A stretch of 12,088 nt of DNA, from assembly GCA_029260155.1 (NCBI GenBank), contig JAJDDU010000152.1:1-12088 (forward strand). Direction: 5' to 3'. The translations under genes were made by a program, and so were the position numbers. Origin of the DNA: Phycisphaerae bacterium (GTDB taxonomy: Bacteria; Planctomycetota; Phycisphaerae; UBA1845). Under the pieces are notes generated by a model. That model saw only the letters and a program-made list of their open reading frames with translations. It was not told the origin of the DNA and did not search any database. Positions 7,224-12,088 of this stretch are shown here, in pieces (positions within the stretch are counted from its first letter, which is position 1; each line of letters starts with the position of its first letter).

Positions 7224-8102
7224 ATGAACATCTTCGGAGTTCCGTACTCAGTAACGTTGACGTTGTCGACAGTGCTTCTCGCAGTGCCTCCAATCGGGCC
7301 TCCGGCCGACACTGCGACGGTCGCGACTGTCAACGGCGCACCCTGTCAGTACAAGCGCATAAAGACCGATTCGGACACGCTGATTCAGCGGTTTCGGAAG
7401 ATGCATGGGCGCGATCCGAACTCAGATCTCGAATTGGCGGCAATTCAAGAGAAGAGGCTAGAAGACGAAACAAAGCGACTCAATCGAATCATCCGCGGGA
7501 TTCTGCGAGAGCAGTGCGTCAGCATGTTCAAGATGGATCCGTCTGAGACAGAAGTGGCCAGGAGGTGGCAAGAGGCGCGGCCCAAAATGGACATCGACGC
7601 CGACATTGCGAGATCGCGGATCGAGTTGCAGAAACTAGTGGACGCGCTGAAGGACGTCGTCGATGGCGGATTGGACGCGGATCACGTCTATCGACAAAGA
7701 CTCTCCGGCACAATGTCACGCCAGGAGTGGGAGTCGCGACTTGAACACCAGGGGATTCCCGAGGTTGTGGCCCAATTGGAACATCAACTTACTCTCCCGG
7801 CGTCCGAGCTATTCAACCCAGCGGAGGTCTTCCGTGGCGTGTTGATCAATGAGCAATTGCATCGAGCCATCGAGAAGGACTTGGCAACCACGGACGCCGA
7901 GTTTGGCGAGTATCTGCGTTTGCTTGAGACCGATCCCACCAACGAAAAGATACGGAGCAGAGGCCGAAACTACCGTGCCGCGAAGCGATTCGAGTGGTGG
8001 CAAGATCGCTATCATAAAGCAAGTGTAGAGATTCACGATTCGCGCTTCCGCAGCGCATGGACTGAGCCGTTCGGCGTGGCCACTCCCGCGCAGTCCCCCT
8101 AG
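7224..8102 (+). CDS. Exported SurA N-domain-like protein, paralog 2
   Basis: The product has 292 residues and is about 40% identical by eye to the 293-residue protein just upstream. Shared blocks include HGRDP (61-65), VYRQRLSGTMSRQEWESRLE (155-174) and NYRAAKRFEWWQ (249-260) followed by KASVEIHDSRF. Residues 1-30 form a signal peptide lacking basic residues near the N-terminus, as in the paralog. VATVNGAP (33-40) is closer to the SurA/PpiC N-terminal consensus than the paralog's VAVVEGRA. I chose ATG 7224 (GGGAG about 10 nt upstream) over TTG 7197 because it aligns with the paralog's start and keeps the 17-nt spacer seen after the Cys-rich gene. No PPIase domain is present. Its own Cys-rich partner gene has been reduced to a 54-nt tail upstream. 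Function is unproven. Confidence 0.84.
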   Translation: MNIFGVPYSVTLTLSTVLLAVPPIGPPADTATVATVNGAPCQYKRIKTDSDTLIQRFRKMHGRDPNSDLELAAIQEKRLEDETKRLNRIIRGILREQCVSMFKMDPSETEVARRWQEARPKMDIDADIARSRIELQKLVDALKDVVDGGLDADHVYRQRLSGTMSRQEWESRLEHQGIPEVVAQLEHQLTLPASELFNPAEVFRGVLINEQLHRAIEKDLATTDAEFGEYLRLLETDPTNEKIRSRGRNYRAAKRFEWWQDRYHKASVEIHDSRFRSAWTEPFGVATPAQSP

Positions 8103-8112
8103 GCCCACAATC

Positions 8113-8137
8113 CGCGTGCGCTAAGGAGCGGCACGCG
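8113..8137 (+). terminator. Possible hairpin after the second SurA-like gene
   Basis: CGCGTGC (8113-8119) pairs with GCACGCG (8131-8137) across an 11-nt loop, starting 10 nt after the stop codon. There is no run of T after it, so it is not a typical intrinsic terminator. It may end or stabilise the transcript, or be incidental in GC-rich sequence. Confidence 0.25.
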
Positions 8138-8170
8138 CTGAACTGAATGAACTCGCTTCAATCGCATGGA

Positions 8171-8494
8171 GCGTGGACGTTTCGATCCAGATTGGCGCGA
8201 ACATCAGCATCGACACCGCAATCACCACGACGCTGACAATCACAGCCGATGCGGAGGGCGTCGGCAGCGACTGCGGGCCGTTGTCCACGCAGACATGCGT
8301 TGCGAGCACTCTTGTTGTCGCCATGGTCGACCTTGATTTCGGGAGTGTGGCGGACTATAAAGAGACGGACCCCGGCGGGTTCCTGTGCGTCAACGACGAT
8401 GACGACGACAACGGAACCCCCGACAAAGACGATGCAAGTCCCACACTCGGCGAGGACGATCTCATGCCGCTATCCATCATGGCAGACGGCGCCC
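8171..8494 (+). pseudogene. Internal fragment of another Cys-rich gene copy
   Basis: This 324-nt stretch matches 4784-5122 of the Cys-rich gene (residues about 623-735), close to 90% identical by eye and in the same orientation. It covers the end of the beta-sandwich, the acidic DDDDDNGTPDKDD stretch and the GEDDLMPLSI motif. Two gaps, of 12 and 3 nt, both keep the frame, and many changes fall in third codon positions, so the copy diverged while it was still coding. It now lacks both the N-terminal part and the C-terminal part. The frame could begin at GTG 8173 and runs on to 8664, but beyond 8494 it is only antisense to the convergent sulfatase-like gene. A short expressed product is possible but unlikely. 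Confidence 0.82.
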
Positions 8495-8510
8495 GCACGA
8501 ATCACCCCGC

Positions 8511-9959
8511 TCAATCGGCGTACCCCAGGCCACGAAGACGCTCCAGCTCCGCCTCACTGGGTCTGACTTCGTCGGGCTTCCCGGTTGCACCGGCCACCGT
8601 CGACTCCTTGCGGCGATCCAACGCGAACCGCAACATCCTCCCGACCGCCAGATCAGGATGGTAGATGTTGTCTTGCTCCGCGGGATCGTCGAAGAGGTCA
8701 TACAACTCATACCCCGCCTTCACGGGAATGCCCCGCGCGTTCACGCCGATGTCGTCTGTGTGAATGAGCTTATGTCGAGCGTTGCGAACGTACTGCTTGC
8801 GGTTGTACCGCGTTATCTCACCGTACACGATCGCGGGCTCACCTGGGGGAGTAGGACCGGAGAGCAGATGACTGCGGCTCTGCCCTTGGAAGGTCTCAGG
8901 TGTCGCGATATCCAACAGGCTTAGAATCGTGTTCGGTATGTCAATGAGCTCCACCGGCGTTTCCACGACACGCCCAGCCTGACCGCCGCCCGGCAAACGA
9001 ACGATCAGCGGAACATGCACGACTTCATCGTAGAGTGTCCACTGGTGCCCTTCCATCGAACCATGATCGTTCAACTCCTCCCCATGGTCGCTCGTAAAGA
9101 CAATCAAGGTGTTGTCCATACCCAGTGTGCGATCGATGGCTGCAAAGAGACGCCCGAGGTGCGTATCGGTATAGCGAATCTCGCCGTCGTACAGTGACGT
9201 CACATACGCCAGATCCCGTGGCTGAATGATCCCCGGCTCATGGTGTACACCCTTTATGAACTGAAAAATCCAGTCGAAGCTACCGTTTGCCTCTCCCTGG
9301 TAATCTGCGTCAAACATCCGATCGAACGGCTCGGGTGGCGCATAGTCGATATGCGGATCGAAGTAATGAACAAAGAGGAAGTAAGGCCGCGAATGGTCCC
9401 GCTCAAGCCAGCGTATCGCGTGGTCTGTCACCTGCTCCGCCTTGAACGAAGCCGTTGTGGCTGAATCCACCAGATGCGGCGGTGGCAGCAATTCCTTGAA
9501 CCGATCAAACCCTTGGTCGAACCCGTATTGCTCCGCGAGGTACACCCAGCTGACAATCGCCCCCGTCTGATACCCCGCAGCCGACAGCACTTCCGCCAGT
9601 GTCGTCGCCGACTCGGGCAGTGCGTGCTCGTTCGCCTCCACACCGTGAACGTGCGGATACTGTGACGTTATCATCGACATGTGCGACGGCAGCGTCCAAG
9701 AAGCCTGGCAGAACGCGTTTGAGAAGCGAACCCCCTGCCCCGCGAGCGCGTCGATTTGCGGGGAAGTTGCCCGGGCATACCCGTAACATCCCAGATGATC
9801 CGCCCGAAGCGTATCCACCGAGATCATCACGACATGCGGACGCGTCGTCGCCCTCGACTCCGAGGCAGGGTTACCGTCGTCGCGTCGACACCCAGCCGTC
9901 AAACCCACACCAACGGCAACGACAATCAGCGCCACGCAACCACCGACTCTCTTCACCAT
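8511..9959 (-). CDS. Lipoprotein of the sulfatase/alkaline phosphatase superfamily with Thr at the active site
   Basis: The product has 482 residues when started at ATG 9959. The sequence MVKRVGGCVALIVVAV continues to a lipobox LTAGC (20-24), indicating lipid anchoring at Cys 24. A TTG at 10004 would add 15 residues encoded by heptamer repeat and overlap the upstream gene, so it is rejected. The sulfatase fold is clear: SVDTLRADHLGCYGY (47-61) with metal-binding Asp 49, HVHGVEAN (103-110), DPHIDY (201-206), TSDHGEELNDHG (289-300) and a typical C-terminal LRGLGYAD. The nucleophile motif reads WTLPSHMSM (88-96) in place of (C/S)xPxR, so formylglycine maturation is not possible. Thr 89 may act as the nucleophile, as in phosphoethanolamine transferases and related phosphodiesterases. 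The substrate is unknown. It lies 41 nt after the pseudokinase gene and is likely the last gene of the minus-strand operon. Confidence 0.9.
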   Translation of the reverse strand: MVKRVGGCVALIVVAVGVGLTAGCRRDDGNPASESRATTRPHVVMISVDTLRADHLGCYGYARATSPQIDALAGQGVRFSNAFCQASWTLPSHMSMITSQYPHVHGVEANEHALPESATTLAEVLSAAGYQTGAIVSWVYLAEQYGFDQGFDRFKELLPPPHLVDSATTASFKAEQVTDHAIRWLERDHSRPYFLFVHYFDPHIDYAPPEPFDRMFDADYQGEANGSFDWIFQFIKGVHHEPGIIQPRDLAYVTSLYDGEIRYTDTHLGRLFAAIDRTLGMDNTLIVFTSDHGEELNDHGSMEGHQWTLYDEVVHVPLIVRLPGGGQAGRVVETPVELIDIPNTILSLLDIATPETFQGQSRSHLLSGPTPPGEPAIVYGEITRYNRKQYVRNARHKLIHTDDIGVNARGIPVKAGYELYDLFDDPAEQDNIYHPDLAVGRMLRFALDRRKESTVAGATGKPDEVRPSEAELERLRGLGYAD

Positions 9960-9970
9960 GCCAACGGATC

Positions 9971-10019
9971 TCCCAATCCCCAATCCCCAATCGCCGATCG
10001 TCAATCGTCAATCGCCGAT
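9971..10019. repeat. Heptanucleotide tandem repeat, seven units
   Basis: Seven 7-nt units follow one another on the plus strand: one TCCCAAT, two CCCCAAT, one CGCCGAT, two CGTCAAT and one CGCCGAT. The consensus is C(C/G)(C/T)C(A/G)AT. The array covers the last codons and stop of the pseudokinase gene (encoding SAIDD and TGA), then most of the spacer up to near the ribosome site of the sulfatase-like gene. Similar heptamer arrays (short tandemly repeated repetitive sequences of type CCCCAAT) are known from filamentous cyanobacteria. A shorter version lies at 1718-1745. Confidence 0.85.
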
Positions 10020-11125
10020 TCCGCGCTGGCCGGCTGTACCGGTGGGCCCCGAAACCCGGTTCGATACCACACCAAGCCTCCCCACCCCAGCACCACCGCG
10101 ACAATCGCCAACATCACCAGCGAGCCCGTACGCCGGCGCGGCAGCGGAATCCCCGAACCAACCGCCTCACTCCCCACCTGACCCCGCAACGCGGCGGCCA
10201 ATTCGTTGGCCAACCCAAAACGCCGATGCGGCTCCGGCTCCAGACACTTCAGAATGACGCGCTCGGTGTTCGTGGAAATGTGGCCGTTCAACTTCCGCAC
10301 GCCTCGCGGCCGGTCCCCCGAAATGCTCGTCAACAACGCTTCAACTGAATGGCCGCCGAAAGGCAGAATGCCCGTGGCAGACTCATACAGCAAGACGCCC
10401 AACGAGTAGATGTCGCTTTGAATCGTCGCAGCCCCACCCCGCAGCCGCTCCGGCGATCGGCATGACAGTGACAGGGGCGTGACATTGACACACGACTCTT
10501 CCGCCGCCGATGGCTCTGGAAGACCGAAGCCGACCACCTTCACGTCGCCGTTCGCGGTTACACGGACATGATCCGCATCAAGACGCCCGTGGACCACGCC
10601 GGCTCCATGTGCCGTTGATAGGGCATCCGCCACCTGTGCTCCGAATTCCACGATGTCCGCATCGCGGAGCTTCGTTCCGCCGAACCGCTCCCGCGGCGAC
10701 TCACCGGCCACCCATTCGCTCACCATGAAGTCGACGCCGTCCACCGTATCGAACGCATGCACGCGCGCGACGTTTGGATGTTCGATCTTGGCCAGTGCCC
10801 GCGCGCTCGCCAGCACGCGATCCCGGCCTCCGCCGCTTGTCACAGCCCCCGCGTGAAACACGAGCACGAGGACGTCCCGCTCCAATCGCTCATCGCGGCC
10901 TCGATGCCACCGACCCGCTGCGTCTTCACGGAACGCATCGGTCAATCGATAATGCCCCAGCATTTCAGTGTTCACAACGCACCACAACTCCCGATACCAC
11001 TGGCCGCTCAAGCGGAACCCGCGACGACTCACTCCCCCGCAATCCTCACACGTCGATCGGGACGCGTCAACGGCGCGGGTACGGGTATGTCGGAATCCTG
11101 GGGGCTGATCGGAAGCGTCGGGCAC
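10001..11125 (-). CDS. Membrane-anchored pseudokinase (Hanks-type Ser/Thr kinase fold)
   Basis: The product has 374 residues. The kinase fold runs from LGHYRLTDAF (56-65) to about 312, with HPNVARVHAF (116-125), SPERLRG (224-230) and SDIYSLGVLLYESATGILPF (237-256) clearly matching the family. All catalytic positions are changed. The Gly-rich loop is lost, the VAIK Lys is Leu 88, the alpha-C Glu is absent (ASARALAKIEHP), HRDLKPEN reads HGRLDADH (179-186), and the DFG Asp is Gly 199. A transmembrane segment lies at 334-354 and leaves a short tail of about 20 residues outside. The start GTG 11125 has GGAG 7 nt upstream; ATG 10963 (residue 55) or GTG 10975 would give a protein starting at the kinase domain. 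The extra 54 residues contain CEDC but no recognised fold. It lies 43 nt after the TPR gene. A scaffold or sensor role is inferred. Confidence 0.87.
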   Translation of the reverse strand: MPDASDQPPGFRHTRTRAVDASRSTCEDCGGVSRRGFRLSGQWYRELWCVVNTEMLGHYRLTDAFREDAAGRWHRGRDERLERDVLVLVFHAGAVTSGGGRDRVLASARALAKIEHPNVARVHAFDTVDGVDFMVSEWVAGESPRERFGGTKLRDADIVEFGAQVADALSTAHGAGVVHGRLDADHVRVTANGDVKVVGFGLPEPSAAEESCVNVTPLSLSCRSPERLRGGAATIQSDIYSLGVLLYESATGILPFGGHSVEALLTSISGDRPRGVRKLNGHISTNTERVILKCLEPEPHRRFGLANELAAALRGQVGSEAVGSGIPLPRRRTGSLVMLAIVAVVLGWGGLVWYRTGFRGPPVQPASAESAIDD

Positions 11126-11168
11126 GTCGCGCTCCGCGACGGCAGAGAATGATCATCCTCCGTCGGCA

Positions 11169-12086
11169 TCACCGGCCGGAGGGTGTCATTGCGGCGAGGC
11201 GTTTGGCAGCGTAGGGATGATTGGGGTGAAGCTCAAGGACGCGGCGGTATTGCGCAGCGGCTTCGGGGAGTTTGCCGGCAGTACGCAGAACCTCTCCGAG
11301 GACGAAGTTGATGCTCGGGTTGTCGGAATCCAATTCGACGGCGCGGCGCATGGCGAATTCAGCCTCGGCGGGGCGATTCAACAGCAAGTACGCGCGTCCC
11401 AGCACGTTGTGGGCACCGGCGATGGTGGGTTCGATTTCGATCGCCTTTTTGCAGGATAGTATGGCTGCGTCCAGGTTTCGTTCGGCGAAGAACACCCCGC
11501 CGCGGGCCACGCGTAGTCGCGGTGAGTTGGGGCGGAGTCGCGATGCTCGATCCAACACCCCGTGGGCCTCGCCGAATCGCTTCATGTGCCGATGCAGCGT
11601 TGCCAGATTGACCATCATGGTGACGTTACCCGGGCGACGCTCGATGATCTGTTCCGCCAGCCGGGCGAGCATCTCCCAATCCCCCGTGGGTTCTAGGCGA
11701 TCGAACTTCTCCACGAGGGTCGCGACGGATCCCGTCAGCTCATCAGCCTCCAGCAGCAGCGGATCCCGCGTGCGAAACCACAGGCCCTTAGGCAATCGCG
11801 TGGCGAAATCGAAATGTCGCCGGGCGCGCTGCGGCTCGTCTCTGGCGGCATAAACCCGACCCAGATAGAAATGAACCTGAAAGTCGTTCGGTCCCAGTTT
11901 CAACGCACGTTCGAGGTGGCCCAGCGCGGCATCGAGATCACCACGAGCAATCGCGACGCGGCCTAGCCCAAGTTGAACAGTTACGGAGTTTGAACGGCCC
12001 GGAGGATAGCGCCATGGCCGTTTTGGGGTAGAAGTCGTGACTACATTTGGGTGACCTTGTCGATTCGACGCAAACGCTGGGGTAGC
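11169..12086 (-). CDS. TPR repeat protein, 5' end outside window
   Basis: The frame is open from the right edge to a TGA at 11171-11169 (305 codons), so the N-terminus is missing. At least five TPR units are visible, with typical alternating small and hydrophobic residues and ends such as ALKLGPND, AIEIEP, AVELDSDNP and VLELHPNHP. The C-terminus is KRLAAMTPSGR. The first 35 or so codons at the right edge have an unusual codon make-up for this gene (low GC in third positions), and the neighbouring frame looks more coding there, so a frame break near 11990 or a different true start is possible. TTG 11903 is the only internal start candidate noted, but TPR sequence clearly begins before it (LGRVAIARGDLDAALGHLER). 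TPR proteins mediate protein contacts; the gene is 43 nt upstream of the pseudokinase gene and is probably in the same operon. Confidence 0.82.
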   Translation of the reverse strand, partial: ATPAFASNRQGHPNVVTTSTPKRPWRYPPGRSNSVTVQLGLGRVAIARGDLDAALGHLERALKLGPNDFQVHFYLGRVYAARDEPQRARRHFDFATRLPKGLWFRTRDPLLLEADELTGSVATLVEKFDRLEPTGDWEMLARLAEQIIERRPGNVTMMVNLATLHRHMKRFGEAHGVLDRASRLRPNSPRLRVARGGVFFAERNLDAAILSCKKAIEIEPTIAGAHNVLGRAYLLLNRPAEAEFAMRRAVELDSDNPSINFVLGEVLRTAGKLPEAAAQYRRVLELHPNHPYAAKRLAAMTPSGR

Positions 12087-12088
12087 GT

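Noticed and set aside
8173..8664. A 163-codon gene starting at GTG 8173
   Set aside because: Only 8173-8494 has homology. The rest is antisense to the sulfatase-like gene, and there is no clear ribosome site or signal peptide. It is better treated as a gene fragment.
9960..10004. TTG 10004 as start of the sulfatase-like gene
   Set aside because: It would add residues encoded by the heptamer array ahead of a complete lipoprotein signal peptide that starts at ATG 9959, and would overlap the pseudokinase stop.
9599..10348. A 249-codon plus-strand frame across the sulfatase/pseudokinase junction
   Set aside because: It is antisense to two well-supported genes, with Arg/Pro/Ser/Gln bias and no domain.

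Overview
The window looks like a chromosomal stretch of a high-GC bacterium, most likely a member of the Planctomycetota. This is an inference from gene content: a secreted PQQ-type beta-propeller protein, a lipoprotein of the sulfatase fold, a membrane-anchored kinase-like protein, a TPR protein and a very large secreted Cys-rich protein. No rRNA, tRNA, CRISPR array or transposase was seen. Every gene is read on one of three blocks that alternate in strand.

Block 1 (positions 1-2620, minus strand): an S-methyl-5'-thioadenosine phosphorylase gene (mtnP), followed 16 nt downstream by a secreted PQQ-like beta-propeller gene that runs off the left edge. A perfect TATAAT at 2674-2669 probably drives this pair. 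A 296-nt divergent spacer separates it from block 2.

Block 2 (2917-8494, plus strand) is the unusual part. A 1017-codon secreted protein has a central domain with about 86 cysteines in about 375 residues, mostly as Cys-Cys pairs. Its reading frame is broken near the 3' end; about 60 more codons continue in the next frame to a stop at 6152-6154. It is followed by two paralogous exported proteins of 293 and 292 residues that resemble the SurA N-terminal chaperone fold without a parvulin domain. The second paralog is preceded by a short relic of the Cys-rich gene's 3' end, with matching stop position and an identical 17-nt spacer. Downstream of it lies a 324-bp relic of the middle of the same Cys-rich gene. 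The block is best read as a decaying tandem array of [Cys-rich protein + SurA-like protein] units, with one unit intact or nearly so, one reduced to its chaperone-like gene, and a third reduced to a fragment.

Block 3 (8511 to the right edge, minus strand): a TPR protein (5' end outside the window), a membrane-anchored kinase-fold protein lacking every catalytic residue of the family, and a lipoprotein of the sulfatase/alkaline phosphatase superfamily with Thr where sulfatases have Cys or Ser. The gaps are about 40 nt, which suggests an operon. A seven-unit heptanucleotide repeat spans the pseudokinase 3' end and the spacer before the sulfatase-like gene; a degenerate four-unit version sits at the mtnP/PQQ junction in block 1.
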